Assembly: GCF_003369915.1 (NCBI RefSeq)
Contig: NC_046674.1
Location: forward strand, 21,145,657 to 21,209,656
Direction of reading: 5' to 3'
Length of the DNA: 64,000 nucleotides
DNA from: Drosophila miranda
Lineage: Eukaryota > Arthropoda > Insecta > Diptera > Drosophilidae
This document shows, one piece after another, positions 1-11,929 of this stretch. The first letter of the stretch is position 1. The number at the start of each line of letters is the position of its first letter. The notes below the pieces were generated by a model. That model was not told the origin of the DNA, made no database searches, and was given only the letters and a program-made list of their open reading frames with translations. Position numbers and translations under genes: made by a program.

Positions 1-1234
1 CGGACAGCACACAGCCTGTCTGTCTGACTCACTGATTGACCATGCCACGCCACGCTCTAGAGCAACCCTTAAGAAAGATACGTACCACCACCACCACCAC
101 CACCACCATCGCAGCCGAAACAGAACCAGAAGCAGAACGTGGAGTGGAGTGGAATGGTCAAGCGGAATAATTTTGATGGGAAACAACAATAACAATAACG
201 TGGTGGTTGACAGGGGGCACGAGAGGGTGAGTTCGACTGCGGAGAGACGAGACCTTGTGCTGGTCAGTGAAGGCAAATCGACCAATGGCCAAGTGGTACG
301 AGGTGGTATGCCAACAAAATGGCAAAGTTGAGAGAAAAGTGACGATTTCCATACTATGCCCTAAGTGCATAATAATGCTGCGAAAAACTATTTAAAATTC
401 AGATTAACGTGGTGTGGCCTTCCGACTATGAATATGTTATAGGAACCTTTTAGAACTCCTTCATAGAGCCGCACTTCCAATGGTCATTTAATCGCAACGT
501 CAACGATTAATCAAAATCAAAGATATCTCCTTACAGTCATGTGTAAAAAAATATGCTTTAGCAAGCGCTAAAATTGTTGTACTATAAAGTAACGGTACAT
601 ACATATATGCCCGGTACTCAGTCATGATTTATGTAGTTTATACAATATATGTATATATTTTATTGCTGTTCGGAAAAGGGACAAATTAATTTTTCAACCA
701 AAAAAAAATGCATACAAATTCTTCAAATTCTTCTTCAATTGTTATATTCAGACAAGCTTTTGCGGATTACGTTTTCAGCCAAAACGTTTCGTTTTCGTTT
801 TAAGGTTCTCCAGTTTTCACATATTTTTGCTGTTTGCACCAAAACGAAAATTGTTGTTGCCGTGGCCAATTTTTTCCGAGCCAAATATGAGGTTGGGCTA
901 AAACAAAATTATTTATAAAGAAAACAATAGCTAAATTACCCTGATATACGTGTCAAGTTTATGTTAATGCATCAATAAGTCATCTTTTTTTTTTGTCAAT
1001 TAAGGAAATTGTTTTCGTTTTGAAAATGAATAAATCTTGCGAACTTCGAAAACGGGAGCCCCAATTTATGTGTATTTAAAAGTAAATCGGAAAACTTTTG
1101 TGAATGTGAAAAATGGAGCCTGGATTAATATTTTATAGTATATCTGTTTTTATTTTTCTTAAAATTAGATGTTGATTCATTCTCATTGATTCAGCGTTTT
1201 TGCATTTCTCGTGTCTTCGAAATTGTGGATGTCA
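1..1234. other. Intergenic, no gene recognised
   Basis: AT-rich DNA with only short open frames that lack coding character. It holds a CAC trinucleotide run at 84-108 and, near 609, the words CCCGGTACTCAGTC that also open the interspersed repeat copies further on. I see no promoter, exon or RNA gene here. Confidence 0.5.
84..108. repeat. (CAC)n microsatellite
   Basis: About eight uninterrupted ACC/CAC units lie in non-coding DNA. No reading frame around it continues convincingly. Confidence 0.8.
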
Positions 1235-1560
1235 CAGACTTTTCGTCTTTTGTTACGACGGAAGGGGGCGGGGCGATGTTTTGAAATACACTTTTAAAAG
1301 TGTGATATTACAGAAGTCTGAACATAAAATTTGATTGCTCTAGCTTAATAGTCTCTGACATCTAGGCGCTCAACGGGACGGACGCACGGACAGAAAAACA
1401 TACAGGGCTATATACTCGGCTGTGGATGCTGATCAGGAATATATATACTTTATGGGGTCGAAAGCGCTTCCTTCTGGATTTTACGCATATCCACTTTCAC
1501 CACAACTCTAACATACTTCTATACACTTTTTGTGTACCGGGTATAAGAAATCCCATGTGG
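1235..1560 (-). mobile_element. SGM/DINE-1-like interspersed repeat, copy 1 (reverse)
   Basis: Read on the minus strand, this stretch matches the repeat at 11037-11660 and 59630-60010. Shared words are the start ACCCGGTAC, the block around GAAGCGCTTTCGACCCC, the GTCCGTCCGTCC run and the 'agagctagag' stretch. It carries no coding capacity. The family looks like the Helentron-related SGM/DINE-1 elements of the Drosophila obscura group; that assignment is from memory of the family, not a search. Confidence 0.5.
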
Positions 1561-3057
1561 AATGGTAAAAATTTCATAGAGTGTTTCTCCCGCAACCGGA
1601 AACACCTGAACGAATAGCAAAAATATGCTGAGATTCGAGGGACAAAACCCATTTAGATATTCTAATAATAAATTGTATTTATTTAATTTATTGATTTGAT
1701 GTCAGGAACCGCTTTCAAAGCCAAGACCGACATGAGATCTTAATAGTACTAGCTGCCAGGGCCATCGTCTGTGGAGTTATATAAAAGCATGTTATAAGGC
1801 TAGATCATGTACAATATTAACAGATACAGTTGAACTCCGCACCTCGAACGTCTGTAACTCTGCACTGTTTTTATATTTCGAACTAAAACAGGTGGCAACA
1901 GCGTTTAGAGGGCACTTACGTACCAACTCTGTAAGTCGAATCTCCATTAGTCGAACGATTTCTTAGGATTAGGTTCGACGTATGTATGGAATTCTTATTT
2001 TAAATTTAGATGTCTTGGTATACGTGTATTTGTTTCATTCTGATATTCTGTTTGTTTTCTTTGGAGGGATTGCATATATTATTATATAGCTGATATTTGG
2101 AATTTTGAAGATTTTTTGTTTTATCTGGATAGTTGCAGAACATAGATTGAGGATGTGTTCAGTCGTCACTAGTGTGTGACTGGCAGATCGGGCAGTTTCC
2201 AGATAGTGTCTGGATCGGAGTCTGGTAAACTTTATTTGGTCAAGTCGCTTTGTTTAGTGCTGTGTTTAATTGGATTAAAGGGATATGGTAATATTTGTAT
2301 GCCAAGTACTGCATTTAGTAAGCTGTTTGTGTTTTGGGTTAGTTGATGTTTGAAAAATTGGTTATGCTTATGTCTTTTATATTTAGGTTTTCGGTGTAGG
2401 AAAATCTATTATTGTGGAAGTTTTTCACTGGTATGCTCGTAGCTGCCCTTCCTTAATATCTAAACTTTATTTTATGGATGTTTTTATATCTACAAATCAA
2501 TAAAACTAATTAGTCGCAATAGTTTAAAGCCAAAGAACTCTGGCTAAAAGGAAACCTAAGGCATAGATCTGTAATTCTTGACTAGGATCAACCCAGAAAG
2601 AAAACTGTTACGTTGAGAGAGTGACTAAATTATAGGCTAAATTATTCTGCAAATAAAAATCTCCACCTTCCCTGGACTCTGAGCGCAAAGGTGTTGAAAT
2701 ATTGCAAAAATCTAATCGAATATTTAGCCATTCCTCCATTCCCTTGGGTTATTGAATCAATCTTTAAATAGAAGGAATATTTTACGACACTTTTCAGCAA
2801 TTAAGACCGAATGCCCCAGCCTCAGCCCCATCCCCATTACAATGGCCGTGCGTACACCTGAACTTTTGACACGAAGTGCTGTCCAACATTCCCAGACCAC
2901 CAATCCAATCTCTGTTTACCCCACACCAGTGGAGCCGATCAAATGAAAAGCATGGAAATGCATTTTCCATGTTAGCTGCTATTCAAATTGCTTAATTGCG
3001 TATTAAATATGCAGAAAAGTAGGCAAAAAGAGCGGAAAATATGCGGGCAGAGAGGGA
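1561..3057. other. Intergenic with possible old LINE remnant
   Basis: No intact gene was seen. On the minus strand between about 1980 and 2230, split over two frames, are the words CPICQSH and EHILNLCS. They resemble the Cys-His motif at the C-terminus of Jockey-clade reverse-transcriptase ORFs. The frame is broken by stops, so at most this is a decayed 3' fragment. Confidence 0.3.
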
Positions 3058-3112
3058 TTTGGGGGCTGGAGGCTAAGAGGATAGGGGATAGGGGGATAGG
3101 AGGAGGGTTGGG
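3058..3112 (+). repeat. G-rich GGGGATAG-type repeat
   Basis: The plus strand has at least six runs of three or more G within about 55 bases, in an imperfect GGATAGGGG repeat. Such spacing can form a G-quadruplex. No gene is attached to it. Confidence 0.55.
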
Positions 3113-5710
3113 ATAAGGAAGTCCATGCCTTGACCAAATTGCTGCGGCGACGGCAAGTGTGGAAATATTTTGTATCAACAGACATTATCCCGCGCTTGAC
3201 AGTTTTTACTGTCATCCGCTTCCACCTGCAATCCCCAGCCCAGCCCCGCCCGTCCCGGCCTGCCCCATGAAAGTGACAACTGACTTGCCACACACACACA
3301 CATACACCCCCCTTCCCCCTGAATTGTCCTTTGCATCTCCATATCCTATTTACGTAACAGTACGAAAAGGTTGAAAGTCGAAGTCGGCAGAGGCGATGAG
3401 CCGCAGCAAGTGTGTGTAGGCTCCATCCGAATTCGGATGGATTTTCCTCCTTTTTTTTTCGTCCTGATTTTCTGCTCTTTGGTTGGTTTAATTGACGAGT
3501 ACTCTGTGGGATGTGTCAAGCCTAGTGGAGAGGCAGAAAAGCAGGGGCAGAGTCATGGAATATCGTTAATAGAATTTCCATTTGTGTCCATTAGTCCTGG
3601 GTAATGCTTTTCCTGCGAGTGATAGCTGCAAATATGGAATACATATATGGACGCCGAGAAAAATTATCAAATATGACAGCTGATGGATGAAAATGAATTA
3701 AATTAAAACACAAATGAGTCCAGAAGAGGATTTCCAAAGGATAAAGGATAATCATCTTTAATTTGCAAAAATTTCTTCAAACCTTTCTGGAATAATTCCA
3801 ATTCGGTGGGAATTTATCAATAAAACCCCAATGCATTTCATATTCTATGATTTAAATTAAGATGCGAGATAAAAAATATGTTTTATATAAAAGAATGGAA
3901 AGCATTTAAAACCCTATAACATACTGCCGGTCAGGAAAAACAATCATCAAACTAAATTCTCCATTCTCTAAATTCGAAAATCTGTAGAAAACCAACATCA
4001 ACCATTGGAAACTCATTTTGGATATTCTTTAAATCAAGAAAAGTACTTTCCTCAACTTTCGATTGTCACTGTAGTCCAGCAGCAATCTAATTAGAGCCCA
4101 TCAATAAAGATAAACTTTAGCAAAAACTTAGCCAAAACAAAAAGGTAAACAACAGTCTTATTTCGTGCAAATCAATTAGAAAATTTCCCCCAAAAGTTGC
4201 ACGTTAAATGTTAAATGTTGAAACGCTGAATCGGAGATCCATCAACCATCCTTCCCCACACGGAACCAGAACCAGAACCAGACCAGAACCCGATAGAGGC
4301 CCACCACTTCCTGGCATTACAAATGGCTGAGACTTGGCTGGCTGTCAGTTTGGGTTTCAGTTCGTGTTGTTCTGCTCTGTTCAGTTCTCTGTGCTGTGAC
4401 TTTTTAACCTAATGAATAATAAATTGGGCCAATTGTCACGCAAAACAAAACAATGCCGCGGAATGGATGGATAAGGGTTTTCTTATGCCCAGAGACGATG
4501 CGATGTCAGGTCTGTGAAGTTGCCTTTTCCAAAATGTAGACACATTCTCCATTCCTCCATTTGCTCCTTTGCTGTTTTGTTGTTTTTGTTTATTTCGGTG
4601 GCAGTGTCGCCTTCAATAGATGTTGGCATTTGTTACAAAACTTGCAATCACCTGGGGAAATCGTGGCAGGCAGGCATCTTGCAACGATTAGCACTTGCCC
4701 CCACGCCCCCACGCCCACATACCCATATACTCCCATTCAGTGCTTCCAGTTTTTGGTGGGCGCCGGCGCCCACTTGCATTTGTTCTGCCACATCCACGAG
4801 TCAGAAAGTAATTAGCATATTGAAATGTAGCGTAGGCTTCCTCCAGTACATCCTCATCAATAATGTACCACGAAAACTTGATGCATTTCTGTTGCGGATT
4901 TTAAGGTTGCTGTTGCAGCTATTTCTGCATTTACACTTCTTTGCAACAGCAGGATGCTTCCCTTGCCCGTGCCCGCTCCCGTGCCCGCTCCCGTGCTCGT
5001 CCCCGTGTCGCTCTAAATATTTAATCGGGAAAAATCTTTAGGCCGCGAAAGGGGTTGGCATGGACGTCCGTTCGATTCTGCTCGTACTATGGCCTCCTCC
5101 TAAAAGCGTGTCAACAGCCTGTCAATCACAATTTGCCAAATAAAATGTAAGTGTCAGCCTATGGAAATTTAGTTTGCAAATGTGCTGATTGTGTTTTAGT
5201 TGCGGTTGTTCCAGAGTAATTGACGTGCGGTGTGGTTTAAGGGTTTTAATGTCCGCAGTATCCTCTTAGGATTACCCATCTTTCACTTGCAACTCTTGAA
5301 TATTTTCGCTAAAGTAAATCACAAACGTCACACTATTTCCCCGCTTCATATTCGTACAAATTTGCCTGGTATTCCCAATCCTATTTCCATTTCCTGGTTT
5401 CGGTTTAAACAATTCCATTTACCATAAGATGTACAAGAAGATAATTCTACCAAGGAATGTACTGATCCCTTATTTGTAGGTACTTTTATATCCTTGCAAT
5501 CAGTGCCAATCAGTGTGAGTCCCCAATCCCGAAAGCATTCAATACAAGTCCAAAGATAGACTTCTACCTCCACATCGCATTCATGTATACATATCTCGGT
5601 CAAAGCCATACACTTAATCAAATTTAAACCATTTAAACAATTAAAAACTTATGCAAATATCCCAAAATAAAATTTGGGGGCGTTGCAACTAAACAAAAAA
5701 AAGGAATGAA
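3113..5710. other. Intergenic, no gene recognised
   Basis: Low-complexity and AT-rich DNA. The longest open frame (4514-5041, plus) has no ATG start and runs into a CCGTGCCCGCTC-type 12-base repeat at 4961-5009, so I do not call it a gene. Nothing else with coding character was found. Confidence 0.45.
4961..5009. repeat. 12-bp C-rich tandem repeat
   Basis: About four imperfect copies of CCCGTGCCCGCT lie in tandem in intergenic DNA. Confidence 0.7.
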
Positions 5711-6170
5711 CTAAAAATAAAATGTCAAATCTCGACATAATTTACGCCTGCGCCGTAGAGGAAAATATTTCCTGCGGGCGACATCGGTAAATGCCGGAAC
5801 GCTGATTGGTCGCCTGATGGCAAAAGGCCGAGCAGATGTCGGTGCCGAGGCCGAAGCCGTGTCGGTTGCAGTAACAAGTATTCGCCGCATAGGCGCAGGA
5901 TAAAGGATAAAGGCCGCCGACAACCGAGGGATGCTGCTTCCGTGTGGCTTTCGTACGCTTCGGGCCAGGACTTCGTTGCAGCCAAAACTTTGGTTCGTGC
6001 GGCGTGGCACTGTTGGCCAGGATCAGAAGGTTACCACGTGACAAAAGGTACAACGGTCTTGCAGTTCCAGTGCGGCTCTCACACCGTACAGACATGTTTG
6101 TCTGCCACAAAGTACCATCCATACCAAGTTGTGCATTTTTTTGTGTGAATTCAATTGTGAAAGTATAAAC
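5711..6170. other. GC-rich island open in several frames; possible small gene
   Basis: This island stands out from its AT-rich surroundings. All three minus frames and two plus frames stay open over much of it. The minus frame ending at 5742 has a cysteine-rich tail (CAYAANTCYCNRHGF and then ICSAFCHQ), and another minus frame opens with ATG near 6131 and has five cysteines before a stop. I recognise no family and cannot settle strand, frame or splicing. A small secreted cysteine-rich protein, an exon of a distant gene, or a conserved regulatory island are all possible. Confidence 0.3.
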
Positions 6171-6926
6171 CGGACACTTATCTATTTTTGATTGTTGCTC
6201 AGAAAGCCCTTATAATTAACCAGTTGGCTTTCGAGCAATTATCAAAGCCAAATAAGTGATCCCAACAACATTTTAGTGTGAAATACTTGACTCAAAGGTA
6301 AGAAAAAATAGTTTTCTTATTTATTTATTTAAGCACTTGTTTTCGTTTCATTTGTATAGTTTTTACATATACTAAAACTCTACCCATAAACTCCCTTAGA
6401 ATTAAATTGAAATCTCAAAATAAAAGTAAAGTCCCAGCTTCTGCGAACCGTTTCTCCCAATCTCATGCAATTTTGTGGGTTCATTGTTCCCCCAACAACT
6501 TCCTATTGCTGTAGCCCACCCGCATTAACGACATCCAAAGACTTCCCTCTTGCAATTAGTCATCCAAACAAACGTCGTTGAACTTTGGGCAAATAGGCGA
6601 GAAAAACAACAAAAGTAAACTTAAAAAAAAAAAACAAACAATTGACGAACAAATGCTCTCCGCCACAAAAAGTACAAATCGAAACGACGCGACCTTCACA
6701 TTGAATGCGCGCCCAAGTTTTGCCTGAAGCGGGTGTCAGTGCACCTGAAACTCGTTTCTGGTGGAGCCAGCCCCACTTTGGTTGGGGTTTGGTTTGTTAT
6801 TATATTATTTGAACGAGTATATTTGGTATCGCCTGTCGACAGCAGACAATGGCCAGTGCTATACGTTTATGTTTTATGGCCAATTTGTTTTATGAATTAG
6901 CATTTAGTGCGAAACTACAGAACTAC

Positions 6927-6962
6927 TCGTAATCGTATTCGTATTCGTATTCGTACTCGTAC
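6927..6962. repeat. (TCGTAT)n hexamer repeat
   Basis: About five to six copies of TCGTAT/TCGTAC in tandem. Confidence 0.7.
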
Positions 6963-7885
6963 AAGCTGTCGCGATCATTGAACTCCGAATGGGATGGGAA
7001 ACTGAAACCGACTGAAATACGAGTATTTGGTTTGTATCTGGTTTGGTTTCGGGCTAAAGAACCAAAGTCAAGAGACCAATTAATATTCAAGCTTATTGGA
7101 GTGGTCTACTGAACTGATTTGAGATTCTCGATTATGAATTAGTTATGGTCGGTCCACACGATTTGTCATTCTGTAGTGCCTCAACTTTCAGTTTCAGTTT
7201 CAATTCCTGCTTCTTGTTTTCAATTCCTTATTGTCACTCCATAATTATTATATGTATGTGTTTAGTTGAATGCTGCACTTCCACGTTCCACCGTCATATG
7301 TAAATGTATTTATAAATAGAGGTGTTTATGGATAGATGGCCTCCTCTCGTGTCGCCAATTGCATTGGGATTGCAAGCCACGTTTGCCTTAGTTTTAAGGG
7401 CAATGTTAATGCCAAAGCTTTCGACATTACATTGATTGCACCGACATTGAATTTCAATTATTATTTGGTCTCATTATTATTCATATATGTACATATAGCG
7501 CAGACAACGGCGTCTTCATTTGCATACTACCGATGATTACACCAAGTCCAATTGTTGATTGAAATATGACGTTAAAGGCTATTTACAATGTGGGAACTTA
7601 ATTATGCCCAATGCTTGCAATGTCAAAGCTATTACGGATCCAGAATTTAAAGGTTTTTAGAGTACTCAATTGACAAGTTCCTCTATTGAGGCAATTTTCA
7701 TATTTGTACTTATTGCAAGGTCTTGAATCACATATGTCCTGAGCCCCGAATAGTTATACATAGATTTCAATCTTTATCAGATTATATTCGCCCCGAGAGT
7801 GGAATGAATATGAAGAGATTGGGTCTAAGGATCTTTCACATTTAAGTTAAATGTTTTTATATTTAAATTAAATATATTTTCTACA

Positions 7886-7921
7886 ATTTATATAATATAT
7901 ATAATATATATAATATATAAT

Positions 7922-7953
<32 letters not shown>

Positions 7954-7969
7954 ATTTATATAATATATT
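7886..7969. repeat. AT/TAATA low-complexity tract
   Basis: Over 80 bases of near-pure A and T with TATAATA periodicity. It is typical of length-variable intergenic fly DNA. Confidence 0.8.
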
Positions 7970-9020
7970 TAGTTTATTAAATTAGATTAAATTTTAAAAA
8001 GACTTTTTAATACATTTATCTATTTAAATCAAAGCGAATACTTTTTAATTTTACTATGTTTGCATTTAAGCTGTTTTTCTCTCAGTGTATGTATGAGGTT
8101 GCATTTTAAGACAACTTTTGTTATTTAAAAATATATTTAATTTACAGTTAAAGTTATCTTATTAACAACACATTTAGAATAAATTGCATAGTTTTTATGT
8201 TTTATTTAGAATATGTATTTGTTATATAGAAGAGTTGAAGTAATTTTATAAATCGTACCAATAAAATGTCGAGAGAATTGGGAGAAGCTCTGAAAATTAC
8301 AATGATTGATATAAAAATAGTAACATTGTTCACTTCAAGTACGGAATAGACCCAAACTATGAATGGATTGGTTTAGATATATAATGCCAATAATTCTCAA
8401 AAATAATAAATAAATTAGCACTCGTATAACCAGCTATTTGCTCTCCTTCTCTGAGTAATGCACGTTCCCAGAAAAATAAATCATTCCCCAATCGTCTCAA
8501 TATCACTATTAGTACGTGTTGTTAATTACGTAAATATAGTACGAAAATAAGGATAATGGGGCAATAAACTTTGATGCAACAATTCAGCATAAATACTATA
8601 TTGTCGCACCCATTGTTGTACGCCCCATTCAATGTCATGAACTTCATTGGGTCGTAAAACGCAAAACATACAAAACATTGTTTTCAGCTTTTGTTGACGT
8701 TTCGGTATCGGCTTCGGTTTCGGTTTCGCTTTCGTTCTTTTTTATTTTTTTTCGTTTTTTTGGCAGCCAGCTCCTTAATTGAAATGCCAAAACGTGTGCA
8801 CATGACACCCACGCACCCAGTGCACCGCCCGCCAGAAGAAAAAGCTCAAAGCTTGAGGCAACAGGTGCTCCACAGACTTCCGTTTGTTATCACAACGAGA
8901 GAGACAGACAGAGACAGACAGAGGGAGAGCGAGCGAGGCAAAGCTCTCCAGCTAATCCGCATAGAACAGCGGCAGAAAAACAATCAAGTCGGTGGAACAG
9001 AGACGACGCCTAGACACCAC

Positions 9021-9056
9021 CTATATATAAATTAATTGGCGCACAGAATTTCAGTG
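9021..9056 (+). promoter_or_regulatory. TATA box plus TCAGT initiator of the protease gene
   Basis: CTATATATAAATT at 9021-9032 is followed by TTTCAGTGAC at 9048-9057, the usual TATA-to-initiator spacing in Drosophila. Transcription would start near 9052, giving a 5' UTR of about 105 bases before the ATG at 9157. Confidence 0.7.
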
Positions 9057-9156
9057 ACAGTTCCGTTGAATAGTTTCGTTCCGCAACAGCAGCCGCTTTA
9101 ACGGGGTTTTCGGTTTTCGGTCCTTAGAACAGAACTCTAGTTTTCATATCAAGAAT

Positions 9157-10278
9157 ATGTTTCCACTCTTATCCATATGCGTTTTGGTGTTGACTCTGAG
9201 CTGTGGACAGGCGCAAATTGCTTGTGAGTTAATAAAAGTCAAAATGCAAATTCAGTGATCAAAATCAATGCATATGCACAGACACTATGCATGTACATAC
9301 CTCAGAAGAATCCATAATTAATAAATAAAAACATCCTCATCCTCATAGTCACCAGCCAGCCCTGTACAGTGCGAAATCCAAAGATTGTTGGCGGCAGTGA
9401 GGCGGAACGCAACGAAATGCCGTTTATGGTCAGTCTGATGCGTCGGGGTGGTCACTTCTGTGGCGGAACAATCATATCCGAGCGGTGGATCCTCACGGCC
9501 GGGCACTGCATCTGCAATGGATTGCAAAAGTTCATGAAGCCGGCACAAATTCAGGGCGTTGTGGGTCTGCACAGCATCAGGGAGTACCTTAATGGCATTG
9601 GCAATGGCCCGGATGCACTGAGGGTGGACTTCAAAAACATTGTGCCGCACCCGCAATACGATTGCAACAATGTTCAGCATGATATTGGTAGATATTCATA
9701 ACCATTTATCCGTAGTTACCTTCTGAAACAGTTGTATGGCATGGCGTTCTTTCCATCTAGCTCTGCTGGAACTTGTGCGACCCATCAGCTTTACCGCTCA
9801 CGTGCAACCGAGCTGTGTGGGCACGGACAAGGGGCAGCGCAGCTTGGAGGAGGAGTACGGCACCGTCTCCGGCTGGGGTTGGACCCATGAAGACCAGGCG
9901 GAGGGCGATCGGGCGGATGTGCTGCGCAAGGCAACTGTCAAAATATGGAATAACGAGGCTTGTGAGCGCTCCTATCGCGCTCTCGGCAAGAGCAACACCA
10001 TTGGGGAAACACAGCTCTGCGCCGGCTACGAGAACGGTCAAATTGATTCGTGTTGGGTGAGTATGATCCTGGCTGATAGAGCACAAATGTTATGGATTTT
10101 TTCCCCACTTTTACTATCGCAGGCTGATTCCGGCGGCCCTTTGATGTCCAAGGAGCACCACTTGGTTGGTGTGGTATCAACGGGCATCGGCTGTGCACGT
10201 CCTGGCCTCCCAGGCATCTACACGCGCGTCAGCAAATATGTGCCATGGATGCAGAATGTGATAGCAGGCAGGAAATAA
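9157..10278 (+). CDS. CG6865: Secreted trypsin-like serine protease (CG6865-like)
   Basis: Four exons: 9157-9223, 9349-9687, 9761-10056, 10123-10278, giving 285 residues. Residues 1-20 (MFPLLSICVLVLTLSCGQAQ) are a signal peptide. A short propeptide with one cysteine ends at Lys34, and activation would free Ile35 (IVGG). The triad is His75 (TAGHC), Asp134 (HDIALL, split by intron 2) and Ser237 (DSGGP). Asp231 sits at the base of the S1 pocket, which predicts cleavage after Arg or Lys. The residue before the DSGGP stretch is Ala235 instead of the usual Gly (chymotrypsin position 193) and is preceded by Trp. This may weaken the oxyanion hole. The protein is secreted, with no clip domain. The CG6865 name is inferred from resemblance and from its CG68xx neighbours. 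Confidence 0.85.
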
Positions 10279-10352
10279 CACCTTGCGCGAAGAGTAATAC
10301 AATGCTGTGATTCAAGTGTGATATTAGTTTTACAATGTGATATGATTTTGTT

Positions 10353-10358
10353 AATAAA
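10353..10358 (+). terminator. CG6865: Poly(A) signal of the protease gene
   Basis: AATAAA lies 75 bases after the stop codon and is the first canonical hexamer downstream. Confidence 0.6.
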
Positions 10359-10444
10359 TTAAACCATTACAAAAATGATTATTATTCTCACATAATGCTG
10401 GAGTATAGTGGAGACCTTAAGCTCGTCCGGGCTATTACGTATTA

Positions 10445-11034
10445 CAGTCGAATTTCTCTATTACGAACTCCCGTACAACGATGTTTTCTATATAGTGAAT
10501 TTATTTCAGGAACACTGCGAATATTTCTTTACTATGATTTTTTTCTATGCCCCTAACTCGAATCTCTCTTTCGATCTCCTTACAACGAATTTTATTTTCG
10601 TATAATTTTTATTGTGGTTTCCTACCAAAACAATAGTAAAAATGTGTTTGGGGAACTCCCGAACTATAAATGAGACGGTAAATATCGATAAACATAATGT
10701 CACAACTAGTTATTCTTGCATTAGCTCTCAGTTTGTTGTTGATGTACAGGTAGAGGTGATAGCAAGCGAAATGTCGAAGCGTAGGAGAGAGAACGCAAAA
10801 GAATTCGCTGTATGATTGGAAAACTTTGGGAGTTTTGAGGAAGTGTAGAATGGTTGGATAAGTTAAAAAAAAATAATTACTTCCCTTAAAAGCCTTAAAC
10901 ATTTTGTTGAGAAGGAAATTACGAATTATTTTAAAATAAAATAAACTTAAAAACAATTTCTTTTTACAAATTCTACATACATGTAACGAATTTTGGTTGG
11001 TCCCCTTGAGATTTGCTATATGGAAGTTCGACTG
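10445..11034. mobile_element. pogo/Tigger-like non-autonomous DNA transposon
   Basis: The left end CAGTCGAATTTC (from 10445) and the right end GAAGTTCGACTG (to 11034) are inverted repeats that both abut TA, as expected for Tc1/mariner/pogo insertions. The roughly 590-base body has only broken frames. One carries the word MSKRRREN (about 10770) followed by a stop after a few residues, like the start of a CENP-B/pogo-type transposase. It is a dead or internally deleted copy. Confidence 0.55.
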
Positions 11035-11036
11035 TA

Positions 11037-11660
11037 TGATACCCGGTACTCAAAGAGCTTGGGATATATGTATGTATTAGATTTGGATGTGGATGTGTAT
11101 AACACCCAGAACGAAGCGTTTCCGACCCAACCAAGCATATATATTTTTCAGCAGCATCAGTGGCCGAGTCGATATAGCCATGCCTGTTTGCCCCTTCGTC
11201 TTTTTGTCCGTCCGTCCCTATTGATAAACGCCTATATCTCAAAGACTATTAGAGCTAGAGAAGGGAAATTTTATATCAAGACTTCTGTGATATCACACTG
11301 TTACAATTTTGTTTAAAAATTTCGGCCTTCCACCCTCACAAAGTACAGAAATCTGTGGCATTCGCAATTTTAAAGATACGAGAAACCAAAAACGTTGAAT
11401 CATTGAATATGATATAATCTGGCAGATTGCTGAAACTAAATTAGATCGGTGCATTATTATAGGCACCAGAAACCAATGAAATTGCAGTGGCGCTACCCCT
11501 TCCATTCGCTTTCTCGCTACCCTTCCATCTCTCTCACACACTCTTCGTCGTATTGTGTCCGCCTCCTGGCAGAGGGGAGCGAGATAGCAACACAGCTGGT
11601 GTTGGGGTGAGAAGTGAAAGAGACAGATGTAGCGGAATAAAAAGCTGTGGAGGAACAATG
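11037..11660 (+). mobile_element. SGM/DINE-1-like interspersed repeat, copy 2
   Basis: It starts with ATACCCGGTACTC and contains the GTCCGTCCGTCC run, the 'agagctagag' stretch, a pyrimidine-rich CTCTCTCACAC block, a CCTCCTGGCAGAGGGGAGCGAG block and the end GAAAGAGACAGATGTAGCGG. The same blocks occur in the same order at 59630-60010. It abuts the pogo-like element, so one probably inserted beside the other. Confidence 0.55.
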
Positions 11661-11929
11661 AAAACTTATACAATATTCTAAAATTCTAATAAAATAATTC
11701 ATTGGAAAGAGGTACATGCCAGAAGTTTTTAGGATTGGTCAGGGAGCTAATTGAGACGAGAGGCTAATGTCAGTTTCTTTAAGAAACTGTCTTTAGTTGG
11801 AGAGATAAAATGCTTTTTGCAGATTTGGACTCTCTCAGTGTCTAGGACTTTGAAAGAAATTTGGATTTGTAACAGATTTTATCAGCGAAGAATTTGAACT
11901 TCCGTTGTAGATTAGGACCGTTAGGTGCG

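Larger units (their letters stand above)
6171..9020. other. Intergenic, AT-rich, simple repeats
   Basis: No gene recognised. It contains a TCGTAT hexamer run (about 6927-6962), a long AT/TAATA tract (about 7886-7969), a pyrimidine-rich TTTCGG repeat near 8700 and a GAGACAGACA purine tract near 8899. The last 150 bases lead into the protease promoter. Confidence 0.5.

Noticed and set aside
4514-5041. 175-codon plus frame
   Set aside because: It starts with GTG, has no usable ATG and ends in a 12-base repeat that reads CPCPLPCPLP.
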